Shown in pieces: positions 1 through 7,665 of a DNA stretch of 64,000 bases. The notes below the pieces were generated by a model, which saw nothing but the letters and a program-made list of their open reading frames with translations, made no database searches and was not told where the DNA came from. The stretch is from an uncultured Prevotellaceae bacterium (lineage in GTDB: Bacteria; Bacteroidota; Bacteroidia; Bacteroidales; Bacteroidaceae): the NCBI GenBank assembly GCA_902799765.1, contig CADCBZ010000004.1:17604-81603 (forward strand). Direction: 5' to 3'. Made by a program: the position numbers and the translations under genes. Numbering within the stretch: the first letter of the stretch is position 1; every line of letters begins with the position of its first letter.

Positions 1-380
1 GAGTTCAGATAACTAGTAAAATCGAAGAGAGTCTTCAACGTGGCAGAAATAAATTCATTTCTGGCGACGATAGCGGGATCCTCATTCAATAACTGTTCGA
101 GCGTCTGGTAGTTTCCTACTTCTACTGCGATGGCAAACACGCCATCGTCTTCTCCATTAGTTGAGAAATGCAACTGCGTCTTATGATCGATAGAAGCTAC
201 AGCATCGCTTTCAGCTTTCACACTATGGCCGAAGAAGATGTCTTCCGTCAACTCATCGTGGAACTGAACGAAATTGGAATACTTTCCATCTATCAGCCGC
301 TTATAAAAGTAGCCGTAAGGCATGCGAATCTTAGAGGTTTTCTTGACTTCGCGCTGTTCAAGCATTTCTTCGAAATTCAT
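1..380 (-). CDS. N-terminal part of an unrecognised protein, cut by the window edge
   Basis: An open frame begins at an ATG on the minus strand (378-380) and runs off the left edge without a stop, giving 126 codons. The protein starts MNFEEMLEQREVKKTSKIRM, is acidic and charged, and has no signal peptide or membrane segment in the visible part. A -7 element (415-422, minus) lies a short distance upstream, which supports this start. I do not recognise the family and assign no function. It is transcribed divergently from the aminotransferase gene. Confidence 0.7.
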   Translation of the reverse strand, partial: MNFEEMLEQREVKKTSKIRMPYGYFYKRLIDGKYSNFVQFHDELTEDIFFGHSVKAESDAVASIDHKTQLHFSTNGEDDGVFAIAVEVGNYQTLEQLLNEDPAIVARNEFISATLKTLFDFTSYLN

Positions 381-414
381 CGCTCAAATGTTACTTTTAA
401 TTGATTTTGATGGG

Positions 415-422
415 CAAAAGTA
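415..422 (-). promoter_or_regulatory. -7 promoter element for the partial left-edge gene
   Basis: The minus strand reads TACTTTTG followed by C, matching the Bacteroidota TAnnTTTG element. It lies 35 nt upstream of the ATG at 380. It is one half of a divergent promoter region with 487-494. Confidence 0.55.
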
Positions 423-486
423 CACATAAATTCCGAGAAACACAAATTTTTGGGCAGAGATTGCATAGTTTTACGATAATTTGTGT

Positions 487-494
487 TACCTTTG
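487..494 (+). promoter_or_regulatory. -7 promoter element for the aminotransferase gene
   Basis: TACCTTTG followed by CA matches TAnnTTTG. A TTG at 461-463 is a plausible -33 element. The leader to the ATG at 557 is about 55 nt. Confidence 0.6.
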
Positions 495-556
495 CACCGG
501 TTTTCACAAAAATAAGGTGTGAATTGCCAGAAAGTAATTAAGTAAAACTTAAAAAG

Positions 557-1759
557 ATGCCAGAAATATCTGTCCGCGGCCTTGAGATGCCCGAGTCTCC
601 TATCCGGAAACTTGCTCCTCTTGCTGCTGCCGCCAAGAAAAGAGGAACAAAGGTTTATCACCTGAATATCGGTCAGCCGGATCTGCCTACACCACAGGTG
701 GGTCTTGATGCGTTGAAGCAGATTGACCGTAATATTCTCGAATATTCCCCGTCACAAGGTTATCTCAGCTATCGTGAGAAGCTGGTCAGCTATTACGCCA
801 AATATAACATCAACGTCACTGCCGACGATATCATTATCACCTCAGGCGGAAGTGAGGCTGTACTGTTTGCCTTCCTCTCCTGTCTGAATCCTGGTGACGA
901 GATTATCGTACCAGAACCAGCTTACGCCAATTATATGGCATTTGCCATCTCTGCCGGTGCGAAGATTCGTACCATTGCAACCACCATTGATGAAGGATTC
1001 TCGTTGCCAAAGGTAGAGAAATTTGAGGAGCTGATCAATGAGCGCACCCGTGCCATCATGATCTGTAATCCCAACAACCCGACAGGTTATCTCTATACCC
1101 GTCGTGAGATGAACCAGATCCGTGACCTAGTGAAGAAATACGACCTGTATCTTTTCTCTGATGAGGTTTATCGTGAGTATATCTACACGGGATCTCCTTA
1201 TATCTCTGCCTGTCATTTGGAGGGTATCGAACAGAATGTGATTCTGATCGACTCGGTGTCAAAACGCTATTCTGAGTGTGGTATCCGTATCGGTGCGCTG
1301 ATTACGAAGAATACCGAGGTGAGAAAGGCAGTGATGAAGTTCTGTCAGGCACGTCTCTCCCCGCCCCTGATCGGTCAGATTGTAGCAGAGGCATCGTTGG
1401 ATGCTCCCGAAGAATACTATAGAGATGTTTACGACGAATATGTAGAGCGTCGTAAATGTCTGATTGATGGTCTGAATCGTATTCCTGGAGTCTATTCCCC
1501 CATTCCAATGGGTGCTTTCTATACTGTAGCCAAGCTGCCTGTGGATGATTCAGAGAAGTTCTGTAGATGGTGTCTGTCAGAGTTTGAGTACGAAGGTGAG
1601 ACCGTGATGATGGCGCCTGCTGCTGGTTTCTATACCACGCCCGGTGCCGGCATCAACCAAGTGCGTATTGCATACGTGCTGAAGAAGGAAGATCTTGAGC
1701 GTGCACTTATTGTTCTGAAAAAAGCTTTAGAAGCTTATCCCGGTCGAGTGGAAGAATAG
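557..1759 (+). CDS. PLP-dependent class I/II aminotransferase
   Basis: This 400-residue protein is a fold-type I pyridoxal-phosphate aminotransferase, acting in the cytosol on an amino acid that cannot be named from sequence alone. It has the class I/II landmarks in order: an N-terminal NIGQPDLPTP segment, the ICNPNNPTGY motif near residue 173, SDEVYREY near 202, and the PLP lysine K236 in SVSKRYSECGIRIG. The C-terminal AGINQVRIAY supplies the carboxylate-binding arginine. The length is normal. It has its own promoter at 487-494 and lies 9 nt before the permease gene, so the two are probably cotranscribed. An aspartate or alanine aminotransferase role is possible but unproven. Confidence 0.88.
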   Translation: MPEISVRGLEMPESPIRKLAPLAAAAKKRGTKVYHLNIGQPDLPTPQVGLDALKQIDRNILEYSPSQGYLSYREKLVSYYAKYNINVTADDIIITSGGSEAVLFAFLSCLNPGDEIIVPEPAYANYMAFAISAGAKIRTIATTIDEGFSLPKVEKFEELINERTRAIMICNPNNPTGYLYTRREMNQIRDLVKKYDLYLFSDEVYREYIYTGSPYISACHLEGIEQNVILIDSVSKRYSECGIRIGALITKNTEVRKAVMKFCQARLSPPLIGQIVAEASLDAPEEYYRDVYDEYVERRKCLIDGLNRIPGVYSPIPMGAFYTVAKLPVDDSEKFCRWCLSEFEYEGETVMMAPAAGFYTTPGAGINQVRIAYVLKKEDLERALIVLKKALEAYPGRVEE

Positions 1760-1768
1760 TATCTTTCA

Positions 1769-3016
1769 ATGAATTTTCCTTTATTCATAGCCAGAAAGAT
1801 CTATAGCGATCAGGGCGACAAACGAAAAGTCAGCCGCCCTGCTATTCGTATTGCCACCATTGGTGTCGCCATTGGTCTGGCGGTTATGATTGTCACTGTG
1901 GGGGTGGTGCTCGGTTTTAAGCACACCATACGTGACAAGGTGGTAGGCTTTGGTGGACATATTCAGATTCATAACATCCTCAGATTCAACGATACTGATC
2001 CTTACTTCATCACTGCCGATGATAGTCTGATGACGGCCATCAGGAAAATCAAAGGTGTGAGACACACAGAACGCTATACCATCACACAGGGTCTGTTGAA
2101 GACAGAAAGCGACTTCTTAGGCATTGCCTTCAAAGGTGTAGGACCAGAATTCGACAGCACCTTCCTCAAACAGAATCTGGTGGAGGGTCGTATTCCGAAG
2201 TTCAGCGATACCAGCAGCCATTATGAGCTGCTGCTGTCGAAGATGATCGCCAACAAACTGCAACTCAAACTTGGCGATAAAGTCTTTGCCTATTTTATTG
2301 AGGATGAGAGTGTCCGTACCAGAAAATATACAGTCAGCGGCATCTACGAGACGAACATGACACGCTTTGATGAGAGTCTGTGCTTTATCGATCTTTATAC
2401 CGCCAACAAACTGAATGGTTGGGGGCCTGATGCTTGTACAGGTATTGAGGTTTCGGTGGATAATCTTATGCATCTGGATCATATTGAGAGTACATTCATC
2501 AAACAGGTGAACCGCAGTACCGACCGAAGTGGCAATACCCTTTCCACACAGACCATTTACGAGGCTTATCCCCAGGTATTTGTCTGGCTTGAACTGCTTG
2601 ACATCAACGTGTGGATCATTCTGATACTGATGGTATGCGTGGCTGGATTCACCATGATCAGTGGTCTTCTGATCATCATTCTCGAACGCACGCAGATGAT
2701 CGGTATCCTCAAGGCCCTTGGTGCCCGTAATAAGACCATCCGTCACACCTTCCTCTGGTTCTCCGTGTTCATCATTGGTCAAGGCATGCTCTGGGGTAAC
2801 GTGCTGGGCATCGGCATCATTCTGCTGCAGCGATATACAGGCATTATCACACTGGACCCACAGACCTATTACGTCAGTGAAGCTCCAATGGAACTGAACC
2901 TGCCACTGATTCTTTTAATCAATGTGGCTACATTGTTGATTTGTGTCTTTGTTCTGATAGCTCCTAGTTATCTGATTTCACATATCCATCCAGCAAAATC
3001 TATGAGATACGAATAA
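1769..3016 (+). CDS. FtsX/LolC-E type ABC transporter permease
   Basis: This 415-residue inner-membrane permease belongs to the MacB/FtsX superfamily. It has one membrane helix near residues 25-47, a large periplasmic domain (about 50-275), and three C-terminal helices (about 280-305, 328-352 and 375-398), which is the LolC/LolE topology. The segment ERTQMIGILKALGA before the third helix is the conserved FtsX coupling region. In Bacteroidota such proteins are usually annotated as lipoprotein-releasing permeases. No ATPase subunit is adjacent, so the partner is elsewhere. It follows the aminotransferase by 9 nt. A role in lipoprotein release to the outer membrane is inferred from the family. 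Confidence 0.82.
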   Translation: MNFPLFIARKIYSDQGDKRKVSRPAIRIATIGVAIGLAVMIVTVGVVLGFKHTIRDKVVGFGGHIQIHNILRFNDTDPYFITADDSLMTAIRKIKGVRHTERYTITQGLLKTESDFLGIAFKGVGPEFDSTFLKQNLVEGRIPKFSDTSSHYELLLSKMIANKLQLKLGDKVFAYFIEDESVRTRKYTVSGIYETNMTRFDESLCFIDLYTANKLNGWGPDACTGIEVSVDNLMHLDHIESTFIKQVNRSTDRSGNTLSTQTIYEAYPQVFVWLELLDINVWIILILMVCVAGFTMISGLLIIILERTQMIGILKALGARNKTIRHTFLWFSVFIIGQGMLWGNVLGIGIILLQRYTGIITLDPQTYYVSEAPMELNLPLILLINVATLLICVFVLIAPSYLISHIHPAKSMRYE

Positions 3017-3070
3017 ATGTGTTCATTTTTTCACCTATTACGACTTTTTTTCTTCTAAAGCATAAAATAT

Positions 3071-3137
3071 TGCACATTTTTTTTTGAAATGTGCAGAAGA
3101 TGACGTATCTTTGCACAAAATTTTCAAATTTGTGCAA
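3071..3137. promoter_or_regulatory. Candidate double operator at the acyl-CoA ligase promoter
   Basis: Two perfect 9-bp inverted repeats lie side by side: TGCACATTT (3071-3079) with AAATGTGCA (3087-3095), and TTGCACAAA (3111-3119) with TTTGTGCAA (3129-3137). Both use the half-site TGCACA, and equivalent half-sites are exactly 41 bp apart. The first covers the expected -33 region. The second starts inside the -7 box and ends just before the ATG. This is the arrangement expected for a repressor; its identity is unknown. Confidence 0.5.
3106..3113 (+). promoter_or_regulatory. -7 promoter element for the acyl-CoA ligase pair
   Basis: TATCTTTG followed by CA is an excellent -7 element. Because it lies inside the longest open frame starting at 3091, it shows that the true start is the downstream ATG at 3142. 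Confidence 0.7.
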
Positions 3138-3141
3138 TTTA

Positions 3142-4800
3142 ATGGAAGCTTTTAGCAGTTTTAATGCTTATATCCAAAATGCAATCATAGAGAACTGGGA
3201 TCAGGATGCGCTGACAGATTATCAAGGCGTGACTCTCCAGTTTCACGATGTGGCACGTAAGATTGAGAAAATACATATCCTCTTTGAGAACAGTGGTGTT
3301 ATCAAAGGTGATAAGATAGCCATCTGCGGTCGAAACTCAGCCCATTGGGCTGTTGCTTATCTGGCAACATTGACTTATGGTGCTGTAGCAGTCCCAATCC
3401 TGCATGAGTTCAATGGAGAACAGATACAAAATATCGTCAATCATTCCGAGTCGAAGTTGCTGTTCATTGGCGACTATGCCGTGAAGACCATTGATCCTGA
3501 ACAGATGCCTGCCTTGGAGGCCATCATCAATCTGCCAGACTTCTCTTTGTTGATTTCCCGTTCTGAAAAGGTAACGTATGCGCGCGAACATCTTAATATG
3601 TTGTTTGGTAGCAAATATCCAAGGGCTTTCCGTGCAGAGCATGTCAACTATCACAAAGACGAGGCAGAAGAACTGGCACTGATCAACTACACCAGTGGTA
3701 CGACTGGCTTTTCTAAAGGTGTGATGCTACCCTATCGTGCGCTTTGGGGAAATGTGGAATTCATTATCAACCGTCTCGGCAAGGAGGTGAAGGCTGGTGA
3801 CAATATGCTGAGCATTCTGCCGATGGCCCACATGTATGGAATGGCCATTGAGTTCCTGTTCGGTTTCTGTAATGGGTGTCATCTGTTCTTCCTCACTCGT
3901 CTGCCGTCTCCAGCTATCATCGCTGAGGCTTTTGCTACGGTCAAGCCAGCCGTCATCATCACCGTACCGCTGATCATAGAGAAGATTATCCGTAAGAAGG
4001 TATTCCCGAAGATCCAGAACAATCGCATGCGCTTGTTGCTCCAGATGCCTTATGTCAGCAAGAAGGTGAAGGATCGTATCTACAAAGAGGTCTATAAGGC
4101 CTTCGGCGGAAACTTCTATGAGATCATCGTGGGTGGTGCCCCCTTATCCAAGGAAGTTGAGGAGTTCTTACTTTCTATCAACTTCCCGTTGACCGTCGGC
4201 TATGGTACGACAGAATGTGCCCCATTGATCTCATACTGTGACTGGAAGATCTTCAAGGCTGGTTGTTGTGGTGTTCCTGTAGATAGAATGGAAGTTAAGA
4301 TTCTTTCGAGCGACCCGGAAAACATCCCTGGTGAGATTGTCACGAAGGGCACCAATCTGATGCTGGGATATTTCAAGAATGAAGAAGCCACTCATGAAGC
4401 TATTGATGAGGAAGGCTATTATCATACAGGTGATCTTGGTACCATGTCTGAGAGCGGACATATCTTCATCCGTGGACGCATCAAGAACATGCTGCTTGGT
4501 GCCAACGGACAGAATGTCTATCCAGAAGAGATTGAGGATAAGCTCAACACAATGGCTATGGTATCAGAGAGTATTGTCATCCAACGCGGCGACAAGTTGG
4601 TGGCACTTGTACATCCTGACAAGGATGATATGATGTCGTTCAATGAAGATGAACTACAGCATATCATGGAGCAGAACCGTCAGGAACTGAACAATCAGCT
4701 GCCCGTCTATAGCCGCATCTCTGCTATTGAACTCCATGAAGAGGAGTTTGCCAAGACCCCGAAGAAGAGTATCAAACGCTACTTATATCAGAATATCTAA
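3142..4800 (+). CDS. AMP-forming acyl-CoA ligase/synthetase, first of two tandem paralogues
   Basis: This 552-residue member of the ANL (AMP-binding) superfamily activates a carboxylic acid, probably a fatty acid, to acyl-AMP and then a thioester. It shows the P-loop YTSGTTGFSKGV (183-194), the A5 motif YGTTE near 354, the A7 motif YHTGDLG near 427, and the A10 lysine in TPKKSIKRYL at the C-terminus. The open frame extends 17 codons upstream of the chosen ATG, but that extension overlaps the -7 box. Starting at 3142 also aligns the N-terminus with the paralogue 6 nt downstream. The FadD-like overall plan suggests a long-chain substrate. Regulation is probably through the double inverted repeat at 3071-3137. 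Confidence 0.87.
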   Translation: MEAFSSFNAYIQNAIIENWDQDALTDYQGVTLQFHDVARKIEKIHILFENSGVIKGDKIAICGRNSAHWAVAYLATLTYGAVAVPILHEFNGEQIQNIVNHSESKLLFIGDYAVKTIDPEQMPALEAIINLPDFSLLISRSEKVTYAREHLNMLFGSKYPRAFRAEHVNYHKDEAEELALINYTSGTTGFSKGVMLPYRALWGNVEFIINRLGKEVKAGDNMLSILPMAHMYGMAIEFLFGFCNGCHLFFLTRLPSPAIIAEAFATVKPAVIITVPLIIEKIIRKKVFPKIQNNRMRLLLQMPYVSKKVKDRIYKEVYKAFGGNFYEIIVGGAPLSKEVEEFLLSINFPLTVGYGTTECAPLISYCDWKIFKAGCCGVPVDRMEVKILSSDPENIPGEIVTKGTNLMLGYFKNEEATHEAIDEEGYYHTGDLGTMSESGHIFIRGRIKNMLLGANGQNVYPEEIEDKLNTMAMVSESIVIQRGDKLVALVHPDKDDMMSFNEDELQHIMEQNRQELNNQLPVYSRISAIELHEEEFAKTPKKSIKRYLYQNI

Positions 4801-4806
4801 TCGCGT

Positions 4807-6468
4807 ATGGAACAAATACCAAGCTTTAACGCTCTCATTCAGAAGAGTGTCATTGACAACTGGGACCGCGATGCGCTGACCGACTTTAAGGGACAGACGC
4901 TACAGTTTCATGATGTTGCCAGAAAAATCGAAAAACTGCACATCCTTTTTGAGAACAGTGGCATTCAGAAAGGCGACAAGATCGCTATGTGTGGCCGCAA
5001 TTCATCACAATGGGCCGTAGCATTCATTGCTACCCTCACTTATGGTGCCATCGCAGTGCCCATCCTGCATGAGTTCAATGCAGAGCAGATCCACAACATT
5101 GTAAACCATTCTGAGGCCCGTCTGCTTTTCGTGGGCGATCATGTGGCAACGATCATCGATCCTCAGGCGATGCCCACACTGGAAGGTATCATCAACAACC
5201 CCGACTACTCGCTGATGATCAGTCGTACCGACAAACTGACCTATGCCCGTGAACATCTGAACGAACTCTATGGTAAGAAGTTCCCGAAATACTTCCGTAA
5301 GGAGCATGTGGACTATTACAAGGAGGAGAGTCCGGAAGAGTTGGCTGTCATCAACTACACCAGCGGAACAACAGGCTTCTCCAAGGGTGTGATGCTCCCC
5401 TATCGTGCGCTTTGGTCTAATTATGATTTTGCTTTGAATGTACTTGGCAAACAGATCAAGGCAGGCGATCCTGTCATCTCGATGCTGCCGATGGCCCACA
5501 TGTATGGTATGGCTTTCGAGTTCCTTTTTGAGTTCCTCCATGGCTGTCATGTATTCTACCTAAACCGCATCCCGTCGCCTGCAATCATTGCCCAAGCTTT
5601 GCAGGAGGTGAAACCGGTCATCGTCATTGCCGTACCGCTGATCATTGAGAAGATCGTGCGAAAGAAGGTCTTCCCGAAGATCCAGAACAATCGCATGCGC
5701 CTGTTGCTCCAGATGCCAGTCATCTCTAAGAAAGTCCGTGAGATGATCTGTCAGGAAGTACTGAAGGCATTCGGTGGAAGAATGTATGAAGTCATCATCG
5801 GTGGTGCTGCCCTGAACCAGGAGGTTGAGCAGTTTCTGAAGCGTATCGACTTCCCCTATACCGTCGGCTATGGTGCAACGGAGTGCGCACCGATTATCTG
5901 TTACAGAGACTGGCACACCTTCGCCCCTGGCTCATGTGGACGGGCTGCCTTGCACCAGAAGGTGGAGATTGACTCTCCCGATCCTCGTCGCATTCCCGGT
6001 GAGATCCTCACTAAGGGACCTAACGTGATGCTCGGCTACTATAAGAATCCTGAGGCCACAGCAGAAACCATTGACCAGAACGGCTGGTACCACACTGGAG
6101 ACCTCGGTACGATGGATGATGATGGTAACGTCTATATCAACGGACGCTCAAAGAATATGCTCCTCGGTCCTAACGGTCAGAACATCTATCCTGAGGAAAT
6201 TGAGGACAAGTTGAACTCTATGACAATGGTGATGGAGAGTATCGTCGTACAGCGTGACACCAAGTTGGTGGCCCTTGTTCACCCGGATATGGATGAAGCC
6301 AAGAACTTAGGTTTCTCTATAGAGGATCTGAAGAACATCATGGACCAGAACCTGAACGGACTGAATGAGATGCTTCCTGCCTACGAGAAGATCACCGAGA
6401 TAGAGATCCATGAGGATGAGTTTGAGAAGACTCCTAAGAAGTCGATTAAACGATACCTCTATCAATAA
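4807..6468 (+). CDS. AMP-forming acyl-CoA ligase/synthetase, second tandem paralogue
   Basis: This 553-residue ligase aligns with the preceding protein from end to end without obvious large gaps. The two share long identical blocks such as the YTSGTTGFSKGVMLPYRALW P-loop region and the IRKKVFPKIQNNRMRLLLQM-type linker (here V in place of I). A5 reads YGATE rather than YGTTE, and A7 is YHTGDLG. Only 6 nt separate it from gene one, and a bidirectional terminator follows, so the pair is one transcription unit. Differences cluster in the substrate-facing middle, for example VEFIINRLGKEVK against YDFALNVLGKQIK. Divergent chain-length preference after a tandem duplication is the simplest reading, but it is inference. 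Confidence 0.87.
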   Translation: MEQIPSFNALIQKSVIDNWDRDALTDFKGQTLQFHDVARKIEKLHILFENSGIQKGDKIAMCGRNSSQWAVAFIATLTYGAIAVPILHEFNAEQIHNIVNHSEARLLFVGDHVATIIDPQAMPTLEGIINNPDYSLMISRTDKLTYAREHLNELYGKKFPKYFRKEHVDYYKEESPEELAVINYTSGTTGFSKGVMLPYRALWSNYDFALNVLGKQIKAGDPVISMLPMAHMYGMAFEFLFEFLHGCHVFYLNRIPSPAIIAQALQEVKPVIVIAVPLIIEKIVRKKVFPKIQNNRMRLLLQMPVISKKVREMICQEVLKAFGGRMYEVIIGGAALNQEVEQFLKRIDFPYTVGYGATECAPIICYRDWHTFAPGSCGRAALHQKVEIDSPDPRRIPGEILTKGPNVMLGYYKNPEATAETIDQNGWYHTGDLGTMDDDGNVYINGRSKNMLLGPNGQNIYPEEIEDKLNSMTMVMESIVVQRDTKLVALVHPDMDEAKNLGFSIEDLKNIMDQNLNGLNEMLPAYEKITEIEIHEDEFEKTPKKSIKRYLYQ

Positions 6469-6480
6469 AATCCAAAAAGA

Positions 6481-6515
6481 AAGCTCTCCGTTGGTTGGAG
6501 AGCTTTTCTTTTTTA
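6481..6515. terminator. Bidirectional intrinsic terminator
   Basis: A perfect 9-bp stem, AAGCTCTCC (6481-6489) and GGAGAGCTT (6497-6505), with a 7-nt loop is followed by a T-rich run. On the other strand it is followed by the complement of an A-rich run. It sits between the convergent ligase genes and the membrane-protein gene. Confidence 0.85.
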
Positions 6516-7664
6516 TTCAAACTCGAAGAAATACCAGTAGGTTCCGCGATACTCCTCACTAACCCTGGTCTTCCGTTCCATCGTATCCTGATACTGCTGT
6601 TTCAACTCCTGATAGTTGGCATAGTCTTCTTCCATCACAGGAACCTTAAAGTTTACCAACGGATTAGAGCGGCTATGCATATAGAGTGTCAATGCCTCAC
6701 GATAATGCTTCGGCAGATGAGCATCCAAAGTATAATAATCGCCTACTGTCTGTGCAAAGCTATCAAGTTTCTTATCTATCAGATAGCCGCAAAGCAGATA
6801 GTCTGCAATCGCCTTGTTGTTCACGGAATCACGGCGTTGCAGCATCGCTAAATAACGCTGAGGTTCCATCGTCTCAGCCGGACGGGCGCCCATAAATCGA
6901 TAAAGGCTGTCTGTCGGACAAAGCAACATCTTGGTCTTACCATTGGTAGGCAATATATCCGAACTGTTACCCGTGATCGGATACTCAAAGAGATGTTCGC
7001 CCATCTCCCCACAGCGTGCCAGCGCATACATACGGAGCATCAGCAGATCAGCGTCACTTTCAAGCGACTTCTTCCCCACCTTCAATGCCTCCTGATAGTT
7101 GCCTCGCATCAGATTTCCTTCCACTTTCATACGGTATTGGAACACGATATTGGTATTACCGATCCACGCCACACTGGCAATCATCACTACCATGATCAGC
7201 AGATTCACCCACATCGAACGGGACAATAACGAGAACATGAGTTCCTTCTCTATGTTATCATACATGCGGGCAAAGAAGATCAGTACTACCCATATTACTG
7301 CCAGAATGATGACCACTCCCAGGGAGTAGTTAAAAGACTCTCCTTGATCAATGGTCTGACTAATACCAGTCAGCATCGCTAACATGAGCATCGACGGACC
7401 GTATGTCAACGCATGGAAACGCTTGTGCAACTTGACAGCTCTATGGATGATCAACTGCAGGATCATCAACACGACCGTGATGATCACTGCCCCCACGATA
7501 CGGTTATAGTGGGTTAAGCCACCACTCAACACATGTTGCGTCATGGCCAGGGCATCAGCCTGGAAGTTATAAAGCCAGCCCCAGGCAAACAGCACAAAAA
7601 CAATAGCACACATCACACGGATGGTAATGGTGCTACTGTCTTTATCAGGTTTGTAATAATTCAT
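6513..7664 (-). CDS. Bacteroidota membrane protein with five predicted helices
   Basis: This 383-residue protein has about five hydrophobic helices in its first 175 residues (near 15-37, 58-80, 88-105, 112-135 and 150-172). A soluble C-terminal half follows, rich in Leu, Arg and Tyr and of helical-repeat character. It resembles proteins filed as DUF6057 in Bacteroidales, but I hold that name with low certainty and no function is known to me. It is the last gene of the minus-strand operon (MORN protein, YhcH protein, branching enzyme, this gene): it starts 1 nt after the branching-enzyme stop and ends at the bidirectional terminator. Confidence 0.7.
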   Translation of the reverse strand: MNYYKPDKDSSTITIRVMCAIVFVLFAWGWLYNFQADALAMTQHVLSGGLTHYNRIVGAVIITVVLMILQLIIHRAVKLHKRFHALTYGPSMLMLAMLTGISQTIDQGESFNYSLGVVIILAVIWVVLIFFARMYDNIEKELMFSLLSRSMWVNLLIMVVMIASVAWIGNTNIVFQYRMKVEGNLMRGNYQEALKVGKKSLESDADLLMLRMYALARCGEMGEHLFEYPITGNSSDILPTNGKTKMLLCPTDSLYRFMGARPAETMEPQRYLAMLQRRDSVNNKAIADYLLCGYLIDKKLDSFAQTVGDYYTLDAHLPKHYREALTLYMHSRSNPLVNFKVPVMEEDYANYQELKQQYQDTMERKTRVSEEYRGTYWYFFEFE

Positions 7665-7665
7665 A

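Noticed and set aside
2117-2782. 221-codon minus-strand frame opposite the permease
   Set aside because: It is antisense shadow; the plus-strand frame has membrane helices and family motifs.
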